Below, in pieces: positions 11,358 to 21,017 of a DNA stretch of 64,000 nt. Position numbers and translations under genes: made by a program. The stretch is from Acanthamoeba sp. SK_2022b (lineage: Eukaryota; Discosea; Longamoebia; Acanthamoebidae), in assembly GCA_027943245.1 (NCBI GenBank), contig JANDJZ010000057.1, positions 93,825 through 157,824 on the forward strand. Direction: 5' to 3'. Position 1 is the stretch's first letter; each line of letters opens with the position of its first letter. Under the pieces are notes generated by a model, which ran no database searches, was not told the origin of the DNA, and was given only the letters and a program-made list of their open reading frames with translations.

Positions 11358-12137
11358 TCAGTAAAACAGGTAGAAGTCGGCGATCAACCGGCGGAAATCC
11401 TCGGTATAGCTGCCATCGGCCTGCTTGATCGCCAGCGCCTGCTCCCGCAGCGGCGTTTCCCGCCGCGTCAGCGCCAGCAGCACCCGGTGCAGCGGCGTAT
11501 CGGCCCGATCGCTGACGTTCACTTTCGCCGCCGTCTGCCAGCCGCTTTGCTGCGCCAGACGTTCGAATTCGGCGCCGATGTCGTGCGGCAGCACCACGCA
11601 GAACGTTCCCTGTTCCGCCAACAGCTGTGCCGCACAGGCCAACAGCGCATCGTGCGTCAGGGTTTCGGTGTAGCGCGCGTTGTGGCGCGCCTGGTCGCGG
11701 CAGGCCACCGCCGGCTCGAAATAAGGCGGATTACTGACGATCAGATCATACTCAGCGGCATGCTGCTGCGCATAATGGTGAATATCCTGCGCATGCACGC
11801 GGATGCGCTGCGGCCACGGCGACTCCGCCGCATTTTCGCGCGCCTGGCCGGCGGCGGCTTCATCCAGCTCCACCGCGTCAATGGTCACTTCGTCGCCGCT
11901 GCGCTGCGCCAGCATCAGCGCGATCAGCCCGCTGCCGCTGCCGATGTCCAGCACCCGGCGCGCCTGCCCCAGCGGCGCCCAGGCGCCGAGCAGCACCCCG
12001 TCGGTGCCCACTTTCATGGCGCAACGATCGTGGGCGACAAAGAATTGTTTAAAGGTAAAACCCCCGCGGCGCGGGGTAAAATCGGCTTTCGATCGCTTGC
12101 TCACACTCACCACCTGGCTATAAAACTGGCGTAGCAT
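11358..12137 (-). CDS. trmN6: tRNA1(Val) adenine-N6-methyltransferase
   Basis: The protein matches YfiC/TrmN6, which methylates A37 of tRNA1(Val). The GGFTFKQFFVAHDRCAMKVGTDG block, SAM motif VLDIGSGSGL and catalytic SNPPYF are present. The ATG at 12137 gives 258 residues but lacks a good ribosome site; a GTG 11 codons further in, behind AGGTGG, would give a length nearer to E. coli's 245. It is convergent with nadB and divergent from srmB, the E. coli arrangement. Confidence 0.9.
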   Translation of the reverse strand: MLRQFYSQVVSVSKRSKADFTPRRGGFTFKQFFVAHDRCAMKVGTDGVLLGAWAPLGQARRVLDIGSGSGLIALMLAQRSGDEVTIDAVELDEAAAGQARENAAESPWPQRIRVHAQDIHHYAQQHAAEYDLIVSNPPYFEPAVACRDQARHNARYTETLTHDALLACAAQLLAEQGTFCVVLPHDIGAEFERLAQQSGWQTAAKVNVSDRADTPLHRVLLALTRRETPLREQALAIKQADGSYTEDFRRLIADFYLFY

Positions 12138-12236
12138 AAGGCAATCTGATCGACGGGAAAAGAGCGGCTTTCCGCTTAAATAGGTGAAGATCGCGGCCAA
12201 CCCGTCTATAATCGGCGCCCCAAGTAGAGGTAGACC

Positions 12237-13559
12237 ATGACAGCAACCACTTTTTCCGAACTCGAACTCGATGATCGCCTGATCGACGCGCTGCGCGACA
12301 AAGGCTACGATCGCCCCACCGCCATTCAGGCCGCTGCGATCCCGCCGGCGATGGACGGGCGCGACGTCTTAGGTTCGGCTCCGACCGGCACCGGCAAAAC
12401 CGCCGCCTTCCTGCTGCCCGTGCTGCAGCACCTGCTGGACTTTCCACGCAAAAAATCCGGCCCGCCGCGCGTACTGATCCTGACGCCAACGCGTGAACTG
12501 GCGATGCAGGTCGCCGATCAGGCGCGTGAATTGGCTGCTCATACCTCGCTGGATATCGCCACCATCACCGGCGGCGTCGCTTACATGAACCACGCGGAAG
12601 TGTTCAGCGAAAACCAGGACGTGGTGGTCGCCACCACCGGCCGTTTGCTGCAATACATTAAAGAAGAGAACTTCGACTGCCGCGCGGTGGAAACCCTGAT
12701 CCTCGACGAAGCCGACCGCATGCTCGATATGGGCTTCGCGCAGGACATCGAAACCATCTCCGCCGAAACCCGCTGGCGCAACCAGACGTTGCTGTTCTCC
12801 GCCACGCTGGAAGGCGAAGCAATTCGCGAATTCGCCGAGCGCATCCTGAAAGAGCCGGTGGAAGTGGAAGCCGATCCATCGCGCCGCGAACGCAAAAAGA
12901 TCCTGCAGTGGTACTACCGCGCTGATGACGTGCAGCACAAAACCGCGCTGCTGATCCACCTGCTGAAGCAGCCGGACGTGCAGAAATCGGTGATCTTCGT
13001 GCGCAAACGCGAGCGCGTGCACGAGCTGGCCACCTGGCTGCGCGAAGCGGGCATCAACACCTGCTATCTCGAAGGCGAAATGGTGCAGGCCAAACGCAAC
13101 GAAGCGGTCAAACGCATGATGGATGGCCGGGTTAACGTGCTGGTCGCCACCGACGTTGCCGCACGCGGTCTGGATATCCTCGATATCACCCACGTGTTCA
13201 ACTTCGACATGCCGCGCACGGCGGACACCTACCTGCACCGCATCGGCCGTACCGGCCGCGCCGGGCGCAAAGGCACCGCCATTTCGCTGGTGGAAGCGCA
13301 CGACCATCTGCTGCTGGGCAAAGTGGGCCGTTACCTGAACGAGCCGCTGAAAGCGCGCGTGATCGACGAACTGCGGCCGAAAACCAAGGTGCCGAACGAG
13401 AAGAGCAACGGCAAGCCATCGAAGAAAGTGCTGGCCAAACGCGCGGAAGATAAAGCGAAGAACAAAGAAAAGGCCAAGGTGAAAGTGCGCCATCGCGACG
13501 CCAAAAACGTCGGCAAACGCCGTCAGGCGAAGGCCAAACCGGCCGGCGACGCGGAATAA
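12237..13559 (+). CDS. srmB: ATP-dependent RNA helicase SrmB
   Basis: The 440-residue DEAD-box helicase has the Q motif, motif I APTGTGKT, DEAD in LILDEADRMLDMGF, SAT, and HRIGRTGRAG in the second RecA-like domain. A lysine-rich C-terminal tail of about 60 residues fits SrmB, which acts early in 50S subunit assembly at low temperature. A TATAAT -10 lies near 12207. An intrinsic terminator follows the stop codon. Confidence 0.96.
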   Translation: MTATTFSELELDDRLIDALRDKGYDRPTAIQAAAIPPAMDGRDVLGSAPTGTGKTAAFLLPVLQHLLDFPRKKSGPPRVLILTPTRELAMQVADQARELAAHTSLDIATITGGVAYMNHAEVFSENQDVVVATTGRLLQYIKEENFDCRAVETLILDEADRMLDMGFAQDIETISAETRWRNQTLLFSATLEGEAIREFAERILKEPVEVEADPSRRERKKILQWYYRADDVQHKTALLIHLLKQPDVQKSVIFVRKRERVHELATWLREAGINTCYLEGEMVQAKRNEAVKRMMDGRVNVLVATDVAARGLDILDITHVFNFDMPRTADTYLHRIGRTGRAGRKGTAISLVEAHDHLLLGKVGRYLNEPLKARVIDELRPKTKVPNEKSNGKPSKKVLAKRAEDKAKNKEKAKVKVRHRDAKNVGKRRQAKAKPAGDAE

Positions 13560-13574
13560 CCACCGCTGCCTAAG

Positions 13575-13602
13575 AAAAAACCGCCTGTACAGGCGGTTTT
13601 TT
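13575..13602 (+). terminator. Intrinsic terminator after srmB
   Basis: AAAAAACCGCCT, a 4-base loop, then AGGCGGTTTTTT. The run of A before and T after the stem lets it work in both directions, ending srmB and the convergent phlAB unit. Confidence 0.9.
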
Positions 13603-13611
13603 TATGGGCGT

Positions 13612-14367
13612 TTACTGCTGCGCGTAGTGCGTGGCCAGGCGGTGCCCCTGCAGCCATTTATCCAGTTCGCGGAACTGCGCCTTCAGTTCGTCATTCTGCA
13701 AATGCGCCGGCGTTTGCGAGAAATAAAACTGGAACGCGACGCCCTGCTGGTTGCGCGCCCGGGCATCGGCCCCGGCCTGCAACAGCAGCAGCGCCAGGTG
13801 CGGCGCGTTAATCTTCGCCGCCAGATGCAGCGGAGTATCCCCCAGCCGGTCGCTCAAGGTGGTGTCCGCCCCGGCCGCCAGCAACATCCGCAGTTGCTCT
13901 TCACGCCCGGCCAGCACCGCCGCCGCAAGCGGCGTGGCGCCGGTAACGGCATTACGCACGTTCACCTGCGCCCCTTTGGCCAGCAGCAACCGCAGGTACT
14001 GCGCGTCTTGCAGCATCGCCGCGGTGTGCAGCGCGCTGTTGCCGTCCAGCCCCGCCGCCGCCGGGTCGGCGCCGAGATCCAGCAACGCCTGCACGCTATC
14101 CGGCTGCTGCGAAAGCACCGCCCACTGCAACAGCGTGACCTGCCGATCGCCCCGTTCGCGCAAGCGATCCTGCGTGGCCTGCGCATGGATACCCTGCGTA
14201 TCGCCACGCGCCACCGCCTGAGCCAGCGCCAGATTGCTGTGGCCGTCAAACGGCGAAATCTCCTGCCCCATCTGTTGCTCCTTAGCCATCATCAGTAAAC
14301 CGGTCACCGCGACCAGCGCCAGTAAGGCTATCGCCAGCGCCCGCCGCAAGCGACGCCCTTCAGGCAT
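13612..14367 (-). CDS. phlB: PhlB-like ankyrin-repeat accessory protein of phospholipase A
   Basis: The 251-residue protein has an N-terminal membrane anchor (residues 8-27) and at least four ankyrin repeats, seen as the recurring A..LLLAGAD pattern (for example MLLAAGADTTLSDRLGDTPLHLAA). Its start overlaps the phlA stop by 8 bp. In Serratia and Yersinia, phlB/yplB follow the phospholipase gene and are thought to protect the producer or help control the enzyme. The anchor with the repeats outside the cytoplasm would fit that, but this is inference. Confidence 0.85.
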   Translation of the reverse strand: MPEGRRLRRALAIALLALVAVTGLLMMAKEQQMGQEISPFDGHSNLALAQAVARGDTQGIHAQATQDRLRERGDRQVTLLQWAVLSQQPDSVQALLDLGADPAAAGLDGNSALHTAAMLQDAQYLRLLLAKGAQVNVRNAVTGATPLAAAVLAGREEQLRMLLAAGADTTLSDRLGDTPLHLAAKINAPHLALLLLQAGADARARNQQGVAFQFYFSQTPAHLQNDELKAQFRELDKWLQGHRLATHYAQQ

Positions 14368-15322
14368 TGGCCTTCGCCTCCCACGGCTTTTGTTCCGCCA
14401 TCGAGCTTATCACCTTGTCGATGCCGTGCGCCGTCAGGCTGCGATCCAGATGCTTGCTCGGCCGCCAGTCATCGATGCCGGTCAGGGTATCGTTGTTGGC
14501 CAGGGTGATGTTGTGGCCGATGGCGTCCGGGATCAGCGAGGTCGACTCCTGGGTGCTGGTCAGCATGTCATATTGTTCGCTGTAACGGCGAATACCGCCG
14601 GCTTCGGCATCTTTCTTCGCCGCCGCCGGATCGATACCCAGGCGATTCAGGGTGTAATCCGACACCCCGGCCGCGTTGAAGGTGACCGCGACAGTGCCGG
14701 TCGCCAGCGCCGCCGTGGCCGCCAGGCCGCCGCCGAGCGAATGGCCGGCGATCACCAGCGCATCGCCGAAGGCCGCCTTGGCGCTTTTGGCAGCGGCAAC
14801 CGCCTGATTGTACTGCACATCGTCATAGCCCGTCGCCTGCCGCACGTTGCTCAGCCAATCGCGCCAGTCGTTGGTGCCGGCGAACGCCAACACATACTGC
14901 TTGTCGTTGCTGTAAATCCCAGCCTGGAAACCGCTGCCCGCGTCGTGCAGGCTGGCGGGATCGATGCCGAAACCGAGCAGCGCGCTGTCGCTCAGGCGGT
15001 TGAACCCGGCGGCGCCCTGGCCATTGAGTGAGTAAACGTCCTTGGCCAACAGCGCCAACGCATAATCCCCCTCCTGCGATTGCTGCCCCCGCGTCACGCC
15101 CGGCGCTGCCGCCGCCGTCGGTACCGCCGCTGAGATATCGCCGACCAGCGTATTCAACAGATTCTGCGCGTTCAGCGTGTTCTGAGAGGGAGAGACCACC
15201 GGCGCCGGATTTGCCGGCGCTGCCGCGGGCTGCGCCGCCGTCGCCGTCTCGGCAGCGGCGCGAGGCGTAGGGATCGCGGCCACCGGGGATACTGCAGAGG
15301 TAAAACTTAAAGGCATACTCAT
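14360..15322 (-). CDS. phlA: Extracellular phospholipase A1 PhlA
   Basis: The 320-residue protein is the length of Serratia PhlA and has the class 3 lipase serine motif GHSLGG (Ser195) after an alanine/proline-rich N-terminus without a classical signal peptide. PhlA hydrolyses phospholipids at sn-1; its lysophospholipid product gives the hemolytic and cytolytic activity reported for S. marcescens. In S. liquefaciens it leaves through the flagellar export apparatus, which fits the missing signal peptide. AAGGAG precedes the ATG. A flagellar-sigma-like promoter lies 56 bp upstream. Confidence 0.93.
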   Translation of the reverse strand: MSMPLSFTSAVSPVAAIPTPRAAAETATAAQPAAAPANPAPVVSPSQNTLNAQNLLNTLVGDISAAVPTAAAAPGVTRGQQSQEGDYALALLAKDVYSLNGQGAAGFNRLSDSALLGFGIDPASLHDAGSGFQAGIYSNDKQYVLAFAGTNDWRDWLSNVRQATGYDDVQYNQAVAAAKSAKAAFGDALVIAGHSLGGGLAATAALATGTVAVTFNAAGVSDYTLNRLGIDPAAAKKDAEAGGIRRYSEQYDMLTSTQESTSLIPDAIGHNITLANNDTLTGIDDWRPSKHLDRSLTAHGIDKVISSMAEQKPWEAKANA

Positions 15323-15377
15323 GCCGACTCCTTGTCGATAGACTTTTTATTGAGCACCTGAATAGGTGCTGATTTAG

Positions 15378-15404
15378 CTATCGGCAGGTCGGATGAGTTC
15401 TGTA
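15378..15404 (-). promoter_or_regulatory. Sigma-28 (FliA)-like promoter of phlA
   Basis: On the minus strand TACAGAAC (15404-15397), 11 bases, GCCGATAG (15385-15378). The -10 element matches the FliA consensus GCCGATAA in 7 of 8 positions and the spacing is exact; the -35 matches TAAAGTTT only in part. Serratia phospholipase genes are known to be controlled by the flagellar cascade, which supports the call. Confidence 0.6.
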
Positions 15405-15505
15405 TTAGAAATGCTTATCTTTGTACAGAATGTGATCCACGTTCGGTTTTCGGCCGCCAAACGCCAGAAAGGGAGCCGAAGCTCCCTGATTGACTGCGCC
15501 GCAAA

Positions 15506-15889
15506 TTACAGGCTTTCGGTAAAGGTGCGGGCGATAACGTCGCGCTGCTGTTCCGGCGTCAGGGAGTTGAAGCGCACCGCATAGCCGGACACGCGGATGG
15601 TCAGCTGCGGGTATTTTTCCGGGTGCTTGACCGCGTCTTCCAGGGTTTCGCGACGCAGCACGTTGACGTTCAGGTGCTGACCGCCTTCCACGCGCACGGT
15701 CGGCTGCATTTCCAGCGGCACTTCACGGTATTCGATCTGGCCCAGGTCGCTCACCGCGACAACCTGATCTTCCGCGTAGTTGGCCTTGGCGCACACGCAG
15801 CGAGCTTCCGCTTTTTCATCGTCCAGCAGCCAGAAAGAATTCACCAGCGCCTGGTCATTCGCTTTGGTAATTTGAATACCGGTAATCAT
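15506..15889 (-). CDS. grcA: Autonomous glycyl radical cofactor GrcA
   Basis: The 127-residue protein is nearly identical at its C-terminal half to E. coli YfiD, including the [13 protein letters not shown] glycyl-radical loop also found in pyruvate formate-lyase. It can replace the oxygen-cleaved C-terminal part of PflB and restore activity under microaerobic conditions. The start MITGIQITK agrees with the family; an upstream in-frame ATG adds six unsupported residues. Two FNR-type sites upstream predict anaerobic induction. Confidence 0.97.
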   Translation of the reverse strand: MITGIQITKANDQALVNSFWLLDDEKAEARCVCAKANYAEDQVVAVSDLGQIEYREVPLEMQPTVRVEGGQHLNVNVLRRETLEDAVKHPEKYPQLTIRVSGYAVRFNSLTPEQQRDVIARTFTESL

Positions 15890-16013
15890 TATGTTGCCTC
15901 CGTACAAGGGCGTAAAAATTCACGTCGTGAGAAAACCCAATTCTGGTTTCGGCCATTTGGTAAAACCATTGTTGTCTTGTTGTTCTGTATACCAGCCTGA
16001 CCGGGCCAGTTCC

Positions 16014-16027
16014 TTGATTAAAGTCAA
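16014..16027 (-). promoter_or_regulatory. FNR site of grcA, proximal
   Basis: TTGACTTTAATCAA on the minus strand matches the FNR palindrome TTGAT-N4-ATCAA at 9 of 10 specified bases. It lies about 125 bp upstream of the grcA start. In E. coli the corresponding yfiD site at -40.5 activates transcription. Confidence 0.75.
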
Positions 16028-16066
16028 TTTTTACCGGGTAGGCACAGGGCGTGAAGGGGCAAATTT

Positions 16067-16080
16067 ATGTTTTATATCAA
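16067..16080 (-). promoter_or_regulatory. FNR site of grcA, distal (weaker)
   Basis: TTGATATAAAACAT on the minus strand has one perfect FNR half-site and a poor second half. Its centre is 53 bp from the proximal site, the spacing of the -40.5 and -93.5 FNR sites at E. coli yfiD, where the distal site down-regulates in full anaerobiosis. Confidence 0.5.
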
Positions 16081-16235
16081 TTTTCCCACTGCGGCAAAAA
16101 CCAATTATTTTTGTAAATTTTCAAAAATAATTGCATAGGACACGGCGGCGAGAAATGAAAAGCGGGTTTCGCTGCGCGTGCCGAAACGGTAAGCTATAGG
16201 CCATGAATTGCTAAAGAAAACAAAGGAGAGCGTTT

Positions 16236-16919
16236 ATGGCCACCTCCCTCACCTGGCATGACGTGATCGGCAAAGAGAAAGAGCAGCCCTATTTTGTTGA
16301 AACGCTCGCCTTTGTTGCCGCTGAACGCCAGGCCGGTAAGACCATTTATCCACCGCAGAAGGACGTGTTCAACGCTTTCCGCTATACCGAGCTGGCGGAC
16401 GTCAAGGTCGTCATCCTCGGCCAGGATCCGTATCACGGCCCCAATCAGGCGCACGGCCTCTCTTTCTCGGTGCGCCCCGGCGTGCCGGCGCCGCCGTCGC
16501 TGGTGAACATGTATAAAGAACTGGCGACCGACATTCCCGGCTTCGAACGCCCGGATCACGGCTACCTGCAAAGCTGGGCCGAACAGGGGGTGCTGCTGCT
16601 CAACACCGTGCTGACGGTGGAAGGCGGCCGCGCGCACTCGCACGCCAACCTGGGCTGGGAAACCTTTACCGACAAAGTGATCGCCGCCCTGAACGAGAAC
16701 CGTGAAGGCGTGGTGTTCCTGCTGTGGGGCTCGCACGCGCAGAAGAAAGGCAACTTTATCGACCGCAACCGCCACCATGTGCTGAAGGCGCCGCACCCGT
16801 CGCCGCTCTCCGCGCACCGCGGTTTCCTCGGCTGCCGTCACTTCTCGCAGGCCAATCAGCTGCTGGAGCAGCAAGGGCTCACGCCGATCGACTGGATGCC
16901 GCGCCTGCCGCAGGCGTAG
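16236..16919 (+). CDS. ung: Uracil-DNA glycosylase
   Basis: The 227-residue enzyme has the family 1 water-activating motif [18 protein letters not shown] and the [16 protein letters not shown]-intercalation loop. It removes uracil from DNA to start base-excision repair. Length and ends fit E. coli Ung (229 residues). It is monocistronic, followed by a bidirectional terminator shared with the convergent grpE. Confidence 0.98.
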   Translation: MATSLTWHDVIGKEKEQPYFVETLAFVAAERQAGKTIYPPQKDVFNAFRYTELADVKVVILGQDPYHGPNQAHGLSFSVRPGVPAPPSLVNMYKELATDIPGFERPDHGYLQSWAEQGVLLLNTVLTVEGGRAHSHANLGWETFTDKVIAALNENREGVVFLLWGSHAQKKGNFIDRNRHHVLKAPHPSPLSAHRGFLGCRHFSQANQLLEQQGLTPIDWMPRLPQA

Positions 16920-16928
16920 CACAGAGAC

Positions 16929-16955
16929 AAAAAAGGCACCCTCGGGTGCCTTTCT
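16929..16955. terminator. Bidirectional terminator between ung and grpE
   Basis: AAAAAAGGCACCC, 3-base loop, GGGTGCCTTTCTTT. A and T runs on the two sides serve both convergent genes. Confidence 0.88.
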
Positions 16956-16974
16956 TTATGCGTTGCCGGGGCGA

Positions 16975-17559
16975 TTACGCCTTGGCTTTGGAGACTGCAA
17001 CCATCGCCGGACGCAGCAGGCGGCCGTTCAGCGTATAGCCTTTCTGCATCACCATCATCACGTGGTTCGGTTGATGATCGGCGGATTCCATCATGCTCAT
17101 CGCCTGATGCACTTCCGGGTTAAACGGCACGTTGACGTCGCCGACGATTTCGATGCCGTACTTGCGCACCACGTCCAGCAGCGATTTCAGCGTCAGCTCG
17201 ATGCCTTCGATCATCGCGGCCAGTTCCGGGTTGTTTTTATCCGCCAGATCCAGCGCGCGCTCCAGGTTGTCGATCACCGGCAGCAGATCGCCGGAGAATT
17301 TCTCCAGGGCGAACTTGTGCGCTTTCTCGACGTCCAGTTCGGCGCGGCGGCGGATGTTTTCCGCTTCCGCTTTGGCGCGCAGCAGGCTGTCGCGCTCATG
17401 CTGCTGAGCTTCCGCCAGTTGGGCTTCCAGTTCGGCGATACGCGCATCGCGCAGATCGACGCCTTCCGCCGCTTCCGGCAGCGTATCATCGTGATGAGCG
17501 TGTTGTTCCATTTCTTCCGAGACTTGCTCGTTTGGCGTCTTCTGTTCTTTACTACTCAT
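16975..17559 (-). CDS. grpE: Nucleotide exchange factor GrpE
   Basis: The 194-residue protein has the acidic N-terminus, long coiled coil ([13 protein letters not shown]... about residues 40-90) and C-terminal beta domain ending [13 protein letters not shown] and [14 protein letters not shown]. GrpE releases ADP from DnaK. A near-perfect sigma-32 promoter lies 43 bp upstream. It is divergent from nadK, as in E. coli. Confidence 0.98.
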   Translation of the reverse strand: MSSKEQKTPNEQVSEEMEQHAHHDDTLPEAAEGVDLRDARIAELEAQLAEAQQHERDSLLRAKAEAENIRRRAELDVEKAHKFALEKFSGDLLPVIDNLERALDLADKNNPELAAMIEGIELTLKSLLDVVRKYGIEIVGDVNVPFNPEVHQAMSMMESADHQPNHVMMVMQKGYTLNGRLLRPAMVAVSKAKA

Positions 17560-17601
17560 GAATATCTCCGCGTTTTAGCATTAATCTCGCAACTTGGCTT
17601 A

Positions 17602-17629
17602 TTATGGGGATCAAAACCGGGGTTTCAAG
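17602..17629 (-). promoter_or_regulatory. Sigma-32 heat-shock promoter of grpE
   Basis: CTTGAAA (17629-17623), 13 bases, CCCCATAA (17609-17602) on the minus strand matches the RpoH consensus CTTGAAA-N11-16-CCCCATNT almost exactly. Confidence 0.92.
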
Positions 17630-17684
17630 TCAACCGGTCACAATGTGGGGCATAAACGGGTCCCGGTGAGGAAAATCACAACAA

Positions 17685-18218
17685 ATGAATAAAAAATTCG
17701 CCTGTATTGGCATTGTTGGCCACCCGCGTCACCCTTCAGCGCTGGCAACCCACGAGATGCTGTTCCACTGGCTGGTCGCCCGCGGCTATTCGGTGATGGT
17801 CGAACGCCAGATCGCCCATGATTTGGGGCTGAAAGACGCCGTGACCGGCAGCCTGGCGGATATCGGCCAGCGCGCCGATCTGGCGGTAGTGGTCGGCGGC
17901 GACGGCAACATGCTCGGCGCCGCGCGCGTGCTGGCGCGTTACGACATCAAGGTGATCGGGGTCAACCGCGGCAACCTCGGCTTCCTCACCGATCTCGATC
18001 CCGACAACGCCCTGCAGCAGCTGGCGGACGTGCTGGAAGGCGAATACATCGACGAACAGCGTTTCCTGCTGGAAACCATCGTGCATAAAGAGCACCAGCA
18101 GTGCCGCATCAGCACCGCCATCAACGAAGTGGTGCTGCACCCCGGCAAAGTGGCGCACATGATCGAATTCGAAGTGTACATCGACGATCGCTTCGCCTTC
18201 TCGCAGCGCTCCGACGGC

Positions 18219-18254
<36 letters not shown>

Positions 18255-18563
18255 TCGCTCTCCGCCGGCGGGCCGATCCTCACCCCGTCGCTGGAGGCGA
18301 TCGCGCTGGTGCCGATGTTCCCGCACACTCTCTCCGCCCGGCCACTGGTGATCAACGGCGACAGCACCATCCGCCTGAAGTTTTCGCAGATCGGCAGCGA
18401 TCTGGAGATCAGCTGCGACAGCCAGATCGCACTGCCGATCCAGGAAGGGGAAGAAGTGCTGATCCGCCGCAGCGATTTCCACCTGAATCTGATTCACCCG
18501 AAGGACTACAGCTATTTCAACACGTTAAGCACCAAGCTGGGCTGGTCGAAAAAATTGTTCTAA
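17685..18563 (+). CDS. nadK: NAD kinase
   Basis: The 292-residue protein has the kinase signature [11 protein letters not shown] and the NE/D and [15 protein letters not shown] motifs of NadK, which phosphorylates NAD to NADP. Length equals E. coli NadK. It is divergent from grpE and is followed at 87 bp by the SOS gene recN. Confidence 0.98.
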
Positions 18564-18583
18564 AATCTACGCCGGCCACTTTA

Positions 18584-18599
18584 CTGTATATAAAACCAG
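18584..18599 (+). promoter_or_regulatory. LexA box 1 of recN
   Basis: CTGTATATAAAACCAG fits CTGT-N8-ACAG except for one base. Together with box 2, 22 bp further on, it gives the double-operator layout seen at E. coli recN. Confidence 0.85.
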
Positions 18600-18605
18600 T
18601 TTATA

Positions 18606-18621
18606 CTGTATGAAACTACAG
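18606..18621 (+). promoter_or_regulatory. LexA box 2 of recN
   Basis: CTGTATGAAACTACAG is a perfect CTGT-N8-ACAG LexA operator, 28 bp before the recN start codon. Confidence 0.92.
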
Positions 18622-18649
18622 TTATGTGTTTATACACAGGAAGGTTCCC

Positions 18650-20311
18650 ATGCTGGCGCAATTAACCATCAGCAACTTTGCTATCGTTCGTGAGTTGGAA
18701 ATCGATTTTCAACCGGGTATGACGGCGATCACCGGTGAAACCGGCGCCGGCAAATCCATCGCCATCGATGCGCTGGGGCTGTGCCTCGGCAACCGCGCCG
18801 ACGGCAACGTGGTGCGCCTGGGAGCCGCCCGCGCCGACATCTGCGCCCGCTTCTCGCTGGCGGACACCCCGTCCGCGCGCGAATGGCTGGAACAGAACCA
18901 GCTGGACGACAGCAACGAATGCCTGCTGCGCCGCGTGATCAACGCCGACGGCCGTTCACGCGGCTTTATCAACGGCACCGCCGTGCCGCTGTCGCAGCTG
19001 CGCGAGCTGGGGCAACGCCTGATCCAAATCCACGGTCAACACGCCCATCAGCTGCTGCTCAAGCCGGAGCACCAAAAAGCGCTGCTCGACGCCTACGCCG
19101 ACGAACCCGCCCTGCTGGCGGCGATGAGCCAGGCCTACCAACGCTGGCACCAGAGCTGCCGCGAGCTGGCGCACCATCAGCAGCAGTCCATCGAGCGCGA
19201 AGCACGCAAGCAGCTGCTGCAATACCAATTGAAAGAGCTGAACGAATTCTCGCCGCAGGCCGGCGAGTTCGAACAGACCGACGCCGAGTACAAACGCCTG
19301 GCCAACAGCGGCCAGCTGCTGACCCTCAGCCAGCAGACGCTGCAGCTGCTCGCCGACAGCGACGAGAACAACATGCTCAGCCAGCTCTACAGCGCCAAGC
19401 ACCTGCTACTTGAACTGGCCGGGCTGGACGACAAACTCGGCGGCCTGCTGGACATGCTGGAAGAGGCCTCTATCCAGATCAGCGAAGCCAGCGACGAGCT
19501 GCGCCACTACGCCGATCGCATGGATCTCGATCCCAATCGCCTGCACGAGCTGGAACAGCGCCTGTCGCGCCAAATCAGCCTGGCGCGCAAACACCAGGTT
19601 GCGCCGGAAGAGCTGCCGCAGCTGCATCAGCAGTTGCTGGATGAACAACAGCTGCTTTCACAGCAGGAAAGCGACCATGAGCACCTGAACGAGGCGGTCA
19701 CCCTGCATCACCAGCAGGCGCTGGCGCTGGCGGAGCAGCTGCATCAGAAACGCCTGCATTACGCCGCCGAGCTGACCACGCTCATTACCGACAGCATGCA
19801 GGCGCTCTCCATGCCGCACGGCAAGTTCAACATCGATGTGCGTTTCGAGCCGCAGCATCTGAGCGCCGAAGGGGCCAGCCGCACCGAGTTCTGCGTCTCC
19901 ACCAACCCGGGGCAGCCGCTGCAGCCGCTGGCGAAGGTCGCCTCCGGCGGTGAGCTGTCGCGCATCGCGCTGGCCATTCAGGTGATCACCGCCCGCAAGA
20001 TGGAAACCCCGGCGCTGATATTCGATGAGGTGGACGTGGGCATCAGCGGCCCGACTGCCGCCATTGTCGGCCGCCTGCTGCGCCAGCTCGGCGAATCCAC
20101 CCAGGTGATGTGCGTGACCCACCTGCCACAGGTGGCCGGGTGCGGGCATCAACACCTGTTCGTCAGCAAGCAGACCGACGGCACGGTCACCGAAACCCAG
20201 ATGGCGCCGCTGGATAAGCGCGCCCGGTTGCAGGAGCTGGCGCGCCTGCTCGGCGGCAGCGAAGTCACCCGCAATACGCTGGCGAACGCCAAAGAACTGC
20301 TGGCGGCATAA
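18650..20311 (+). CDS. recN: DNA repair protein RecN
   Basis: The 553-residue SMC-like ATPase has Walker A GETGAGKS near residue 30, a central coiled coil, and Walker [12 protein letters not shown] near the C-terminus. RecN aids double-strand break repair and is among the most strongly SOS-induced proteins. The ATG at 18650, behind AGGAAGG, gives [17 protein letters not shown] and the E. coli length; eight upstream in-frame codons are dismissed because they overlap the operator region. Confidence 0.98.
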   Translation: MLAQLTISNFAIVRELEIDFQPGMTAITGETGAGKSIAIDALGLCLGNRADGNVVRLGAARADICARFSLADTPSAREWLEQNQLDDSNECLLRRVINADGRSRGFINGTAVPLSQLRELGQRLIQIHGQHAHQLLLKPEHQKALLDAYADEPALLAAMSQAYQRWHQSCRELAHHQQQSIEREARKQLLQYQLKELNEFSPQAGEFEQTDAEYKRLANSGQLLTLSQQTLQLLADSDENNMLSQLYSAKHLLLELAGLDDKLGGLLDMLEEASIQISEASDELRHYADRMDLDPNRLHELEQRLSRQISLARKHQVAPEELPQLHQQLLDEQQLLSQQESDHEHLNEAVTLHHQQALALAEQLHQKRLHYAAELTTLITDSMQALSMPHGKFNIDVRFEPQHLSAEGASRTEFCVSTNPGQPLQPLAKVASGGELSRIALAIQVITARKMETPALIFDEVDVGISGPTAAIVGRLLRQLGESTQVMCVTHLPQVAGCGHQHLFVSKQTDGTVTETQMAPLDKRARLQELARLLGGSEVTRNTLANAKELLAA

Positions 20312-20551
20312 AAAAGCTCAACTTTTTCACTTTCCTGCGGTCTGACAGTGACGCTGTTGACCCGAAAGATATCTAAAGTGCGGCGCGGCGGCGATTCGAA
20401 GCCTCCTCAACGGCCTGAAACAGGCCAAGCGCTTGAGGTGCTGAAAGAAAGCCAACGCGTCGCAACTTGAAAGATGAAGGGTATAAAGGTTTCCAACTGC
20501 CGCAAGGTCTATTATCATCGGCATCCTATGCCCTAAAGGAATGTGATTACT

Positions 20552-20890
20552 ATGCGCTGTAAAACGCTGACTGCCGCCGCTGTAGTTCTTGTGATGCTGA
20601 CTGCAGGCTGTTCTACTTTTGAAAAGGTGGTTTATCGTCCTGACATCAACCAGGGGAACTACCTGACGTCGACCGACGTGGCGAAAATTCAGAAAGGGAT
20701 GACCCAGCAACAGGTCGCTTACACATTGGGCACCCCAATGCTGCAAGACCCGTTCGGGACTCAGACGTGGTTCTATGTGTTCCGTCAGCAACCTGGCCAT
20801 GAAGACATCACCCAGCAGACGCTGACGCTGACCTTCGACAGCGCAGGCGTGTTGACCGATATCCAGAACAAACCGGCGCTGACCAAGTAA
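20552..20890 (+). CDS. bamE: Outer membrane assembly lipoprotein BamE
   Basis: The 112-residue protein starts [22 protein letters not shown], a lipoprotein signal peptide with the lipidated cysteine at residue 20, followed by the SmpA/OmlA fold ([25 protein letters not shown]). BamE stabilises BamD-BamA in the beta-barrel assembly machine. A GTG three codons upstream is closer to the AAAGGA ribosome site, so the true start could be 20543. It is convergent with rnfH. Confidence 0.97.
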   Translation: MRCKTLTAAAVVLVMLTAGCSTFEKVVYRPDINQGNYLTSTDVAKIQKGMTQQQVAYTLGTPMLQDPFGTQTWFYVFRQQPGHEDITQQTLTLTFDSAGVLTDIQNKPALTK

Positions 20891-20982
20891 TCGGCGCCGC
20901 CCGCTCTTCCGGCCCATGAGGGGGCATGATGTTCCTCATGACAGTCGCAGGCTGCAACGCGGAAGAGAAATCAGTTTCAGAT

Positions 20983-21017
20983 AAAAAATAAGGCGCTCAT
21001 AGCGCCTTATTTTTTTG
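20983..21017. terminator. Bidirectional terminator between bamE and rnfH
   Basis: AAAAAATAAGGCGCT, 3-base loop, AGCGCCTTATTTTTTT: a strong stem with A and T runs on either side, serving both convergent units. Confidence 0.92.

Larger units (their letters stand above)
15890..16235. other. Divergent regulatory region grcA/ung
   Basis: The 346 bp contain no gene. They hold the two FNR-type sites listed separately and an AT-rich stretch (16080-16140) that probably includes the ung promoter; ung has an AAGGAG ribosome site at 16223-16228. Confidence 0.6.

Noticed and set aside
12369..13493. 374-codon open frame opposite srmB
   Set aside because: Antisense shadow of srmB.
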